Assembly: GCA_018065085.1 (NCBI GenBank)
Contig: JAGHUA010000006.1
Location: 18,780-82,779, forward strand
Direction: 5' to 3'
Origin: Candidatus Liminaster caballi
GTDB lineage: Bacteria; Bacteroidota; Bacteroidia; Bacteroidales; UBA3663
Length of the DNA: 64,000 nucleotides
Numbering within the stretch: the first letter of the stretch is position 1; each line of letters opens with the position of its first letter. A model generated the notes under the pieces. It saw only the letters and a program-made list of their open reading frames with translations, was not told the origin of the DNA and made no database searches. Of the stretch, positions 1-9,223 are shown one piece after another. A program made the translations under genes and the position numbers.

Positions 1-276
1 CGAGGTGAACACAGGTACTTTCAACTCATAGTTACCATTGTCATCAGTGAGTGTACTGAATCCATCTACACCCTCAGCCTTGACGATAGCACCTGACACA
101 GGGTTGCCAGTAGCTGCATCGAGCACACATCCCTTCACGACGCGTGTCTCATATTTCTTCTTAGCTGTTACGTGGCGAACCGGTGCCTGCTCAGAACCGT
201 CGTTATCAGTCTGGGCGAAAGCATCCAGCGAGAACGCCATCAACAGCGTCATACCGAATAAAACATATCTTTTCAT
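1..276 (-). CDS. TonB-dependent receptor (SusC-like), N-terminal part, cut by window edge
   Basis: The reverse strand is open from an ATG at 276 to the window edge, giving 92 residues. It starts with a Sec signal peptide (about residues 1-22, ending AFAQ). From about residue 47 there is a carboxypeptidase-regulatory-like beta-sandwich (VVKGCVLDAATGNPVSGA...DDNGNYEL). That domain sits at the N-terminus of SusC/RagA-type outer membrane receptors. The plug and barrel would lie beyond position 1. It starts 33 bp after the FAS1 lipoprotein gene that ends at 310, so it is probably the last visible gene of the operon and a second receptor besides the SusC at 5865. A non-receptor surface protein with the same N-terminal domain cannot be excluded. 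Confidence 0.7.
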   Translation of the reverse strand, partial: MKRYVLFGMTLLMAFSLDAFAQTDNDGSEQAPVRHVTAKKKYETRVVKGCVLDAATGNPVSGAIVKAEGVDGFSTLTDDNGNYELKVPVFTS

Positions 277-309
277 ATCTGTCCGATAAATGATAAGTCC
301 TTAAAATAA

Positions 310-1974
310 TTATTCCACATGAGGCTTGAAGACGATGCAGTCCATACGCAGCGTCTTGACAGCTTCACCCTTGTTGACCATCGAGTTCGACACACGGTCC
401 TCGATGAGAACCTTCACCTGTGGATCCTCCAGAGCTACAGAAGCAGTAGGGAACTCGTAGGTGCCGATAAGCACGGAGTCAACCTTTGTAGGATCAGTTG
501 TGAATACAGCAGTAGTTGGGAACTTCTGCTCAGTGCCCTGCTCGTTATGATATGACACTGTGCAGCGGAACTTACATGGCAGACGCTGAGCGTCGGAAGC
601 AAGTGTATCGCCGGCAACAGCAGGCACAGCCACAACATAGGCATCATACTTGAGGTTTGAAAGAACCTGAGGAACATTGAAGAGTGCCTTATAGAAACCA
701 CTACCCTTGTTGGTAAGTTCTACGTATGAGTGATTTGACACCTTGTCATAGAATGGGTTGTCGGTGGTAACGGTACGGACGGTGAGGTCACGGGTAGATT
801 CGGTATATACCGAGTCAAGTGATGCACGGGCCTCGCTCTCCATCTCAAGGTCGATCATGAATGAGTTGTGCTTGTCAAAGTTCCATTTCTGAGCCTTATA
901 GACGATACCGTTGCTGCACTCAATCTCCTGAGCGTCGGCAAAGATACCGCCCTCATCGTAAGGTTTCATCCACTGATAGTAGCTATGACGGTATGAACCC
1001 CAATAGAGCTTACGGTATGCGTAACGCACAGCATTGGTCGAAAGCACAGAGTCACGGCGGTTCTTCAATGGGTTCTCAGTCTGGCTGAAAGCCGTACCCA
1101 GAAGGATTGCCTTGCGTGGCTGGTTGTACATCAGCGAGTCACGGCCCTTAACACGGGTATCATACTGGAAGTATGTCTCGTATTCAGCCACCAGCTCATC
1201 CCAAATCTCATTGGTTGGAGCCACGTACCAATATACACTATCCTCGTCAAAGAGTTCAGCGTGCATCCATCTCTGCAGGACCTCGTTCTTCTGTCTTGTG
1301 ACAGAGTCAAGATAGTGAGTCTTACCGTCGATAATCTCACCTGGCACGGAAAGCGAAGCATAGAACGTGTCTATACTATATTTATAAATGAAGTCGGCGA
1401 GGTTAGAGAGATCCTCATCACGACGCAGATACTCATACACGTTCGGCTTGTATGCTGCAACCTTCGAGAGGGTAAACAGCACACCATTGTCGAGCAGCAT
1501 GTTGCTCTTGGTGAAGTCCGAACCTGAGAATGAAGAAGAAGCCAGAACAGCATACTTTCCATTCATCAGCATGATTGAGTCATTGGTATCGTCAGCCACC
1601 GAGTAGTTGTAGAGAGCCACATGGTTATAGACAAACTCCTTGATGGCGTCATTTCTCTTGTACTGGACGTTTTTGGCAGCCTGTTCCTTATAGAGAGCGA
1701 TGACACTGTCACGCTGTGTGTCAGAGAAGCAGGCATTTGTTGGAGCAAAGACTGTGAATACCTGACTGCCATTGAGCGCATGGTCGAACTCGCAAGCCTC
1801 GATAACGGCCTTGAAGTTCGAAAGCTCGCTATTTGTAGAGATCTCATGCCAGATAGAGCCCTTGCCCTGACCTGGAGCTACCTCCTTGTAATGGCTGTCC
1901 CAATCATCAGAGCAAGAATTTACTCCAATGAGACCGATTACAGCTGCGGCTAAGAAAAACTTATTATATTTCAT
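310..1974 (-). CDS. FAS1 (fasciclin) domain lipoprotein
   Basis: The 554-residue product has a lipoprotein signal: hydrophobic residues 7-18, then a lipobox ending at Cys21 (VNSC), followed by SDD, a context that fits surface export in Bacteroidota. A FAS1 domain covers about residues 40-190; its signature VFTVFAPTNACFSD lies near residue 75. The rest has no motif I recognise and may hold a second, diverged FAS1 unit and a beta-rich C-terminus. FAS1 domains generally mediate adhesion or bind carbohydrate. It lies 15 bp downstream of another FAS1 lipoprotein gene in the SusCD operon, so it probably works at the cell surface with that complex. The ligand is unknown. Confidence 0.75.
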   Translation of the reverse strand: MKYNKFFLAAAVIGLIGVNSCSDDWDSHYKEVAPGQGKGSIWHEISTNSELSNFKAVIEACEFDHALNGSQVFTVFAPTNACFSDTQRDSVIALYKEQAAKNVQYKRNDAIKEFVYNHVALYNYSVADDTNDSIMLMNGKYAVLASSSFSGSDFTKSNMLLDNGVLFTLSKVAAYKPNVYEYLRRDEDLSNLADFIYKYSIDTFYASLSVPGEIIDGKTHYLDSVTRQKNEVLQRWMHAELFDEDSVYWYVAPTNEIWDELVAEYETYFQYDTRVKGRDSLMYNQPRKAILLGTAFSQTENPLKNRRDSVLSTNAVRYAYRKLYWGSYRHSYYQWMKPYDEGGIFADAQEIECSNGIVYKAQKWNFDKHNSFMIDLEMESEARASLDSVYTESTRDLTVRTVTTDNPFYDKVSNHSYVELTNKGSGFYKALFNVPQVLSNLKYDAYVVAVPAVAGDTLASDAQRLPCKFRCTVSYHNEQGTEQKFPTTAVFTTDPTKVDSVLIGTYEFPTASVALEDPQVKVLIEDRVSNSMVNKGEAVKTLRMDCIVFKPHVE

Positions 1975-1989
1975 ATCAGATTATTTTTT

Positions 1990-4026
1990 TTAGAGATCAT
2001 CTTCCTGTGCACCGTCATCGACTACGCCATATACGCTCTTAGGAACGAGCTCAAGGTAGTCGAGCATAACCTCATTGTTGTTACCCTGCTTTGAAGATAC
2101 GGCACGCACGCGGAGGAAATGTTCCTCACCAGGAGCGATGTGTACTGTACAAAGCACGATACGCAGTGTCTCCTTAATGTCAGAGAAGTGCTGACGGTCG
2201 CTGCCGCCTGTACGGTAGCCGCCGTTTGTACCACGGTAGAAACCGAGGTTCTTCAAAGTCTTGCGATCCTCAAGTCTTTCGTCAGCGTTCATCGAGGTGT
2301 AGAGCTTCTTACCGAACTCAGTACCGAGGATTGACGAGTGACCGAGGTCGCGTGTCATATCCAGAGGAATACCCTGTGGCACGTTATCGAAATAGATCTG
2401 GGCAATACCACGGATAGGCATAGCTGCATAGCCGAGGCGGATCTGCCAGTCGCCCTCGAATGGAACAGGAGGAATACGGAATGAAATATCATAGTTACCC
2501 TGGCAGATGAACTCATCGCCATGGAGTGACCAGTAGCCCTGACGTGGACGGCGGTAGATGAAGTAGCCGTTACCAGCCACGGTCACGCCTTCGAGATATC
2601 CGTTAGGGAAATAGAAGTTACGTCCGTACTTGTATGTATGGTCGTATGCCGAAGTACTGTTATCATCATCCTTCGTACGGTCGCCATTCATACGCATATC
2701 GTTGGTCATGACCTCTGGGAAGATTGTCGAGAAGTCCATACGGATACGACAGTTGTCAACCTTATCGTAAGTCTCAGAGTCGAACTTGAGAACCTCGTCA
2801 ACATAGAAGTAGATGCCATTGAGAGCCATGTTGTCATAGTTCTCGACCTTCTGCTGGACGTGCGAGCCCTCGATCTGGTACTGGTCGTCATAACGGCGGT
2901 TGATATAACGCTCGCCGATGGTACCGGCACCAACATACTTGTTCACGGTCAGGTGCTGCACCTTGATCATGGTGTAAGGCAGCATGGTGGTGTACCAGTC
3001 GGTAGGATTGACGTCGGTGGTAAGAACACCGAAGTCATCGCGTACGGTAAGGTAGTTCCAGCCCTGGACATTACGGTCGAGCAGATGGTATGCCATGAAT
3101 CTGTAGAGAGGGTTGGCAGGATCGGAAATATTCTCAAACTTATGGCTTTCCTTATCCTTGTCTTCTGGGTAAACCTCATCATAGATTTCACAAGCCAGAT
3201 AGTACAGATCCTCAATATTATGTACGTGATAGCGACCCTCAAGGATAGCATCAGGCACCAGGAATGCCGTGTAGCCATAGAGATGTTCATCAGGATCAGT
3301 GGCAGCCTCGTGAATGTTACTACCGGTGATGTAATCGTAGAAACGGTCATTACCAGTCTTTGCCACATAAGAGTCATCCTTATACTGGGTCATCTTCTGA
3401 GCGAGGCCTGTAGCCATGAGAGCATTATAGAAGATTGATACCTCAGGATTCTCCTTGATAAGGTCAGGCAATGAGTTGGTCGAGCTCTCAAGCACCATCT
3501 CGATTGGGTGCATGATACCGTTCTCAACAGAGTCGTTCTGTGTTGCAAAAGTCACAACAGCAACCTTGTTGAGCACAACGACCGAGTTTGAGTCATTGTC
3601 GAGCTTGTGTGAGATCTCGATAGGACGACGGTTCATGTTCTGTGTAGCCAACACACCGTCCTTCATATCGAATGTCGAGTAAAGTACACTTACAAGGTGT
3701 GTACGGGCGATGGTATCGCAGTCGGCCTGGCTCAGACCGTCAAGAGTACGGCCCTTTGACTGGAGGAATGCATCGACAGCCGAGTTGGTCGGACAGAAAC
3801 AGGTGTAATGTCCGTAGGCCGAGAGCTGCTTCATGAGTCCGGCACGATCCACGATCTCAGCGAACTTGCTGAACTCTTCGCGGTTCTGCAGATACTCGCT
3901 CATCATCTCGCCCTTGAAACTGTAATAATTCTCGCTGCTCGGTTCGTCAGAGCATGAAACCACGGCTGGCACTGTCAGCAGCAGAATGCCGAGAATTGCA
4001 AATATCTTAGATGTTATCTTTTTCAT
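1990..4026 (-). CDS. FAS1 (fasciclin) domain lipoprotein
   Basis: This 678-residue lipoprotein has its lipobox at Cys25 (AVVSC) followed by SDEPSSE. A first FAS1 domain spans about residues 40-180, with the signature YTCFCPTNSAVDAF near residue 75. A second FAS1-like unit follows, roughly 185-430, with TAFLVPDAIL near residue 245 and a closing strand NGIYFYVDEVL. The last 240 residues look beta-rich and may form a separate carbohydrate-binding-like domain, which I cannot name. The gene sits 38 bp after susD and 15 bp before the next FAS1 gene. The position suggests an accessory surface protein of the SusCD complex, in the place where surface glycan-binding proteins are usually encoded. Confidence 0.75.
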   Translation of the reverse strand: MKKITSKIFAILGILLLTVPAVVSCSDEPSSENYYSFKGEMMSEYLQNREEFSKFAEIVDRAGLMKQLSAYGHYTCFCPTNSAVDAFLQSKGRTLDGLSQADCDTIARTHLVSVLYSTFDMKDGVLATQNMNRRPIEISHKLDNDSNSVVVLNKVAVVTFATQNDSVENGIMHPIEMVLESSTNSLPDLIKENPEVSIFYNALMATGLAQKMTQYKDDSYVAKTGNDRFYDYITGSNIHEAATDPDEHLYGYTAFLVPDAILEGRYHVHNIEDLYYLACEIYDEVYPEDKDKESHKFENISDPANPLYRFMAYHLLDRNVQGWNYLTVRDDFGVLTTDVNPTDWYTTMLPYTMIKVQHLTVNKYVGAGTIGERYINRRYDDQYQIEGSHVQQKVENYDNMALNGIYFYVDEVLKFDSETYDKVDNCRIRMDFSTIFPEVMTNDMRMNGDRTKDDDNSTSAYDHTYKYGRNFYFPNGYLEGVTVAGNGYFIYRRPRQGYWSLHGDEFICQGNYDISFRIPPVPFEGDWQIRLGYAAMPIRGIAQIYFDNVPQGIPLDMTRDLGHSSILGTEFGKKLYTSMNADERLEDRKTLKNLGFYRGTNGGYRTGGSDRQHFSDIKETLRIVLCTVHIAPGEEHFLRVRAVSSKQGNNNEVMLDYLELVPKSVYGVVDDGAQEDDL

Positions 4027-4064
4027 ATCACATTCAATTGCATTTATTAGTCACTCATTCCTGA

Positions 4065-5846
4065 TCACTTGGCAGCGTTGTCGAAGCTTGAACTCTCACC
4101 GGTGCCGAAAGCAGGATTCTGGACGAGATAAGGATTAACACGAGTCTCCTCCAGGTTGTATGGCCAGTAGATGGCATCCATACGCTGCAACTGGCTCTCA
4201 ACGATTGACGAATTCTCGACGCTCTTGTTCTTTGCCTTGCTACGCAGGTAGTCGGTATTGCCATCGCGCTGTGAACGGCGCACGAGGTCAAAGTAGCGCT
4301 TGCCCTCGAACATCAGCTCACGGTTACGCTCGTCATAAACAAGATCAGTGATAGTTGACTTGTTTGGGAAAGAAGAGAGCTGGAGTGTGTCGGTTGGCGA
4401 GGTGAACGAAGTACGCAGGATTGAGCGCTTGTTCACGGCATTAACAAGTTCGAATGCCTTGTCACGGTATGCCTTGTCGGTATCAGTCATCACGTCTGCA
4501 TCGCTCATCTTCTGGGTCAGAGCCTCAGCCTTGAGCAGCATGATGTCAGTCAGACGATAGATGATGAAGTTTGACTTGTTGAGGGAAGTCTTATCGTGAG
4601 TCTTGTCATCAACGTGGACAGGATATTTTACGCCCCAATAGGCCTTCTCATAGAAAGTACCTGTGGTCGGGTCGCCAAACGACACTTCCGTTGAAGTCAC
4701 ATACTTGTTGATTGACACAGGATCGCCGCCACGTGAGAAACGGATATTCTCATACAGGCGTCCGTCATACTTATTGAGGAATACGGCAGGCTTGCTGCTC
4801 TTGATGTCTGTGCCGACATAATCTGAAGCACGCACATACGAAGCTTCGTCAGCCGCATTGCCATAGAAGTAATGGACAGGATCGTTCGAAATCTGTGAAT
4901 TGCCCGCATTCTTGTCAAACACAAGCTCAAGGATTCCCTCCTGGCTGCAGCCCTTGACAAAGATATTAGTGAATGCCTTGCCGAAGGTTGTACCGTTGGC
5001 TGTCTTACGGCTCTTGATGAGCGGATAGCCATTGGTCAGGGTCCAATCCTCTGTGGCATCGAGTTCCTGAGCACGGATAGTCTTCTGCTCGATGACATAG
5101 TCGGCCATCTTGATGCAGTTGTCATAGTCCTTGTCCCAAAGATAGAGCTCGCATAGCAAAGCGTAGATACCCACTTTGGTGAATCGTCCTGAATTATAGT
5201 TCTTCTGGGTGTTTGTCTCAGGATAGCGCGATACGGCATCATCCTTGACAGCCTCAAGCGAAGCAATGAGTTTCTTAAGCACCTCAGCGAAAGGCAGCGC
5301 AGGCTGAGCCAGAGTCTGACCGTCGTCGAGTAATGCCTCCTCAGAGTAAGGCACATCGCGGAATGTGCGGATGAGATAGAAATAGCAGAGCGAACGCAAA
5401 GCTGTAGCCTCGGCAATATGAGCCTTCAACTCGCCTTCAGTGTATGAGGGATCGTTTTCTGCCACCTTATGTGCAAACTCGATGATAATATTGCAACGGT
5501 TGATCACGTCATAGAAACCAGTCCATGTGGTGTATCCATTCATGGCCGTAATGTTTTCCTTGAGCAGACGGTCAAGGTCACGGTCTTTCTCAATTGAAGG
5601 ACCGAACGAAACGATATTCTCCGAACGGAACTCACCCCACACCAGCATGCGGCGCATGACATCGCCCTGCTGCATGCGGTTGTAACATCCCAATACCATG
5701 CTCTCAACGTCCGACTCTTCGTTCCAGAACTGATCGATGGTAATGATGTTCTGAGGCTCGACCTCAAGGAAGTCGCCACAGCTGCTGGTCATCATCAATG
5801 GAAGGCTGATAGCCAGTATATTGAATAATTTCTTCATAGTTTTCAT
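4065..5846 (-). CDS. SusD/RagB family nutrient-binding lipoprotein
   Basis: The product has 593 residues, with a lipobox at Cys23 (TSSC) followed by GDFLEVEPQN, the typical start of a mature SusD protein. The N-terminal TPR-like helices (about 40-320) and the C-terminal RagB/SusD segment (NRELMFEGKRYFDLVRR near residue 530) are both visible. SusD proteins cap the SusC barrel and bind the substrate at the cell surface. The gene lies 18 bp downstream of the SusC gene, the usual arrangement. Translation may instead begin at the Met at residue 4. No glycosidase is encoded in the operon as seen here, so the substrate cannot be guessed. Confidence 0.93.
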   Translation of the reverse strand: MKTMKKLFNILAISLPLMMTSSCGDFLEVEPQNIITIDQFWNEESDVESMVLGCYNRMQQGDVMRRMLVWGEFRSENIVSFGPSIEKDRDLDRLLKENITAMNGYTTWTGFYDVINRCNIIIEFAHKVAENDPSYTEGELKAHIAEATALRSLCYFYLIRTFRDVPYSEEALLDDGQTLAQPALPFAEVLKKLIASLEAVKDDAVSRYPETNTQKNYNSGRFTKVGIYALLCELYLWDKDYDNCIKMADYVIEQKTIRAQELDATEDWTLTNGYPLIKSRKTANGTTFGKAFTNIFVKGCSQEGILELVFDKNAGNSQISNDPVHYFYGNAADEASYVRASDYVGTDIKSSKPAVFLNKYDGRLYENIRFSRGGDPVSINKYVTSTEVSFGDPTTGTFYEKAYWGVKYPVHVDDKTHDKTSLNKSNFIIYRLTDIMLLKAEALTQKMSDADVMTDTDKAYRDKAFELVNAVNKRSILRTSFTSPTDTLQLSSFPNKSTITDLVYDERNRELMFEGKRYFDLVRRSQRDGNTDYLRSKAKNKSVENSSIVESQLQRMDAIYWPYNLEETRVNPYLVQNPAFGTGESSSFDNAAK

Positions 5847-5864
5847 ATTCTTTATGTCAGCTTA

Positions 5865-8800
5865 TCAGAAGTCAACGGTTACACCAAAAGTATATGAGCG
5901 CGCACGAGGAGTCTGACCCCAGTCGGTAGCAGCGCCATAGCCGCTGTAGCTGACGTCAGGATCCACACCTGTATATTTGGTAAGGATCAAAGGGTTGTTG
6001 GCACTCATGTAGAGGCTTACCTTCTTCAGTCCGATCTTCTTGCATGCCTCCTTAGGCAATGCATAGTTAAGCTGTGCATAGCTCATACGGAGGTAGGTAC
6101 CATCCTCTACGAAGCGGTCGCTGACCAATGTGTTGTAGTTAGTGTCCTTACCGTACATTGCACGAGGGATTGAAGTTACGTCACCCTCCTTACGCCAGCG
6201 GTAGTTCACAGCCTGGCTCTGGTTGTCATTGCCAATCATTGCCTCGGCATGGAGACGTGCCAGGTTAAGGATCTTGTTGCCTACACGATAGGTGAACTGA
6301 GTGCTGAGACGCCAGTTGCCATAGTTGAAGTTAAAGCCGAAACCGCCGACCAGCTTAGGCAGTGAGCTGCCGAGATAGACGATATCGAGCGAGTTGATGT
6401 TACCGTCGTGGTTCACATCCTCGTACATGGCATCACCGCCACGGAATGTGTAGTTACGGCCGGAACCGTCGTTGGTATAGGCAAACATCATGCGGATAGG
6501 CTCGCCCTTCTCATTGTAGATAACATTGCCGGCTGCATCAAGAGCCACAGGATAAGTCTTGCCCTGGGCAAGGTTTGCAGCCTGTTCCTCTGGAGAGAGG
6601 GCAGCAAATGTCTCGTACTCGTACTGATATACGCCCTTGCTGCGGAAACCGTAGATGGCACCGAATGGGTTGTGTACCTGTACGCGGGTCAGAGTCTGAG
6701 CGTTTTCGTTGTTGAAAGTCGAGTTCATGTTCTTGAGCACGGTCTCGTCCATCTCAAGGATCTCGTTCCTGTTATTACCGAAGTTGACGTTCATATCCAT
6801 AAAGAACTTGCCCTTCTTGACCATCTTGTTGGTGGTAACATAGAACTCCCAACCATTGTTGCGCATCTTACCGCAGTTTCTGTAAGCAAGGCTGGAGAAA
6901 CCTGTGCTCGAAGCGATACGGTAGTTTTCCATCAACATATCGGATGTGGTCGAGTTGTAGATCTCGAACGTTGTCTTGATACGGTCATTGAGGATATCGA
7001 AGTCGAAACCGAGGTTCCAGCTTGTCACTGTCTGCCACTGCATGTTGGTCAGCTTGAGGTTGACAGGATACATAGTGGTCTGACCGAGATATGAACCGCC
7101 GATAGCATACTGTGAGGTATAGAGATAGTCGCGGTTAGGTGCGTGACCTGTGCGGCCCCAGCTTGGACGGACAGAGAGCATTGAGAGCCAAGAGTCCTTA
7201 AGGTGCTCCATAAACGGCTCGTCGATGACGTTCCATCGCAAAGACACTGAAGGGAAATAACCCCAGCGGCGATCCGGACCGAACTTGGTTGTACCGTCGG
7301 CACGCACTGAGATATCGGCGATGTAACGCTCCTTCAAAGCGTAGTGGGCAGCAAGTGTGAAATACATAGAACGCCACTCAGCATAGTTTGAGCTGAGTCC
7401 GCTGTTCAAACCGCCCGCATCCGGGCTCTGAACACCCGATGGCAGACCGATGGCGGCGCTTGACTGGGCATTTGATGAACCAGAGTTAACTTCCATACGA
7501 CCCAGTACAGTGACCTTATGATCCTGATTGCTGATGTATGGTTCAAATGTCAGAGTGTGCTTTGTTGTGAGCGATACGCTCTTTGAGCTGAACTTCGAAG
7601 CACCGTTATGGCCGCTGTGCCAGTCGGTTGTGACGAGCTCAGAAGGATAATAGGTATCAACATACTCGTTGAACACATTCATGTAGATCTGACCGCGCCA
7701 AGAGAGACGGGTGTGATCGCTGTCCAGACCGAGGAGGTTGTAGTTGATTACGAGCTCAGGCTGGAGGTTGTAGGTTGTCTGTGTGTTCTTTGCCAGATGT
7801 GCACTTGCCACAGGGTTGATATACTTACGCTGGTCATCCTTGAAGATCTCGCTACCGATGTTCGGACCGCTCGCAAGCATATTGTAGTAGCGATTAGTAT
7901 TCTTGCCAGTAACAGGATCCTGCTCAAAGATGCTCATGTTAGGCATCTTCTTCTGGGCAATCTGGATGAGGTTGTCCGAGTTACGATGATTCTGAGTGTA
8001 GGTCATCGCGAAGTTGGTCGAAACACGGATACGCTTACTGATGTTATAGTCGAGATTGGCACGTGTAGAGAAACGGCTCAGCTCCTGACAGATCACCGAA
8101 CCTGTCTCGTTATCGAAACCGCCTGACACACGGAATGTGGCACGGTCACCACCGCCCGAAATTGTGACGTAGTGGTTCTGACGCAGACCCCACTGTGTGA
8201 CAGCTTTACGCCAGTCGGTGTTGTTGTTATACTGCTCGTACTCCGAGAAGTTAGGATCGTAGCTGATCTCAGGGATGTTACTTGCGTTGTCGTCCTGACG
8301 AGGATTGAAGTAAGCCTCCTTGAGCATCATGGTGTAGTCATCACCGCTGAGCAGCTTCATACCCTCTGGCTGATAAGTGTTGGTCAGCTTGAGCGAGTAA
8401 GTCACTTTCGGCTTGCCCTTCACACCACGCTTGGTGGTAAGCTCGATGACACCGTTACCGCCCTGTGAACCCCAGATGGCTGTAGCGGCAGCGTCCTTCA
8501 ACACGTTGATCGAGGCAATATCCTCGGTGTTGATGTTAAGGAGCTCGGCGAACTTCTCCTCATTCGATGAGGCTACATCGAAGTTCGAGAGATCGACTTC
8601 CCATACATTGCCATCGACAACGATCAAAGGATTCTCGTTGGTCAGCGATGAAAGAGAAGAAGCACCGCGCAGACGCATTGTCGAACCTGAACCGAGGTTA
8701 CCGGAAAGAGAGATAATGTCAAGACCGGCGATACGACCCTGCAGGGCCTCGTCGATTGTGGTGATGCCGAGACCTTCAAACTCACTCATCTGGATGGTCT

Positions 8801-9215
8801 GCTTGGCAAACGAAACCTCACGCTCAGGGATGTGCATACCGCTACCCTCAACGCGCTTGACTTGGGTTACAGTCACCTCCGACAGAGTCTGAGCCGACTC
8901 CATCATAACCTTGTATGTTGTCTTGTCGATCTTGAGTGTGACAGGGTTAAGACCCACATACTGGATGCGAAGCTGATCCTTTGGGTTCATGATCTTCATC
9001 GAGAAGTTACCGTTCATATCGGTCAACGTTGATGAAATCACACGGCCATTAGCATCGACCTCACAAACCGTGGCGCTCATAAGAGGACCGAATTCATCCT
9101 CAACGACACCGTGCACATTGGTGATCTGCTGCGCCATTGCCTGGAAGCAGCACATCATCAGAAGGCACAGCGCCAATGCGCCCTTCTTGGTCATACTTAA
9201 TATATGTGTATTCAT
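5865..9215 (-). CDS. SusC/RagA family TonB-dependent outer membrane receptor
   Basis: The 1116-residue product has a signal peptide (ending near AMAQQ, about residue 29), then a carboxypeptidase-like beta domain (about 32-110). The plug follows (about 130-270, with LRGASSL and PLIVVDGNVWE), and then a 22-strand-type barrel that ends in the aromatic tail FGVTVDF. The usual DVVVVGYG TonB-box-like stretch is replaced by EVTVTQVKR near residue 115, less typical than in the second SusC at 36479. It forms the import barrel with the SusD encoded 18 bp downstream. The gene begins 8 bp after the large FAS1 lipoprotein gene, so they are cotranscribed. A Met at residue 8 is an alternative start. Confidence 0.93.
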   Translation of the reverse strand: MNTHILSMTKKGALALCLLMMCCFQAMAQQITNVHGVVEDEFGPLMSATVCEVDANGRVISSTLTDMNGNFSMKIMNPKDQLRIQYVGLNPVTLKIDKTTYKVMMESAQTLSEVTVTQVKRVEGSGMHIPEREVSFAKQTIQMSEFEGLGITTIDEALQGRIAGLDIISLSGNLGSGSTMRLRGASSLSSLTNENPLIVVDGNVWEVDLSNFDVASSNEEKFAELLNINTEDIASINVLKDAAATAIWGSQGGNGVIELTTKRGVKGKPKVTYSLKLTNTYQPEGMKLLSGDDYTMMLKEAYFNPRQDDNASNIPEISYDPNFSEYEQYNNNTDWRKAVTQWGLRQNHYVTISGGGDRATFRVSGGFDNETGSVICQELSRFSTRANLDYNISKRIRVSTNFAMTYTQNHRNSDNLIQIAQKKMPNMSIFEQDPVTGKNTNRYYNMLASGPNIGSEIFKDDQRKYINPVASAHLAKNTQTTYNLQPELVINYNLLGLDSDHTRLSWRGQIYMNVFNEYVDTYYPSELVTTDWHSGHNGASKFSSKSVSLTTKHTLTFEPYISNQDHKVTVLGRMEVNSGSSNAQSSAAIGLPSGVQSPDAGGLNSGLSSNYAEWRSMYFTLAAHYALKERYIADISVRADGTTKFGPDRRWGYFPSVSLRWNVIDEPFMEHLKDSWLSMLSVRPSWGRTGHAPNRDYLYTSQYAIGGSYLGQTTMYPVNLKLTNMQWQTVTSWNLGFDFDILNDRIKTTFEIYNSTTSDMLMENYRIASSTGFSSLAYRNCGKMRNNGWEFYVTTNKMVKKGKFFMDMNVNFGNNRNEILEMDETVLKNMNSTFNNENAQTLTRVQVHNPFGAIYGFRSKGVYQYEYETFAALSPEEQAANLAQGKTYPVALDAAGNVIYNEKGEPIRMMFAYTNDGSGRNYTFRGGDAMYEDVNHDGNINSLDIVYLGSSLPKLVGGFGFNFNYGNWRLSTQFTYRVGNKILNLARLHAEAMIGNDNQSQAVNYRWRKEGDVTSIPRAMYGKDTNYNTLVSDRFVEDGTYLRMSYAQLNYALPKEACKKIGLKKVSLYMSANNPLILTKYTGVDPDVSYSGYGAATDWGQTPRARSYTFGVTVDF

Positions 9216-9223
9216 AATGATGA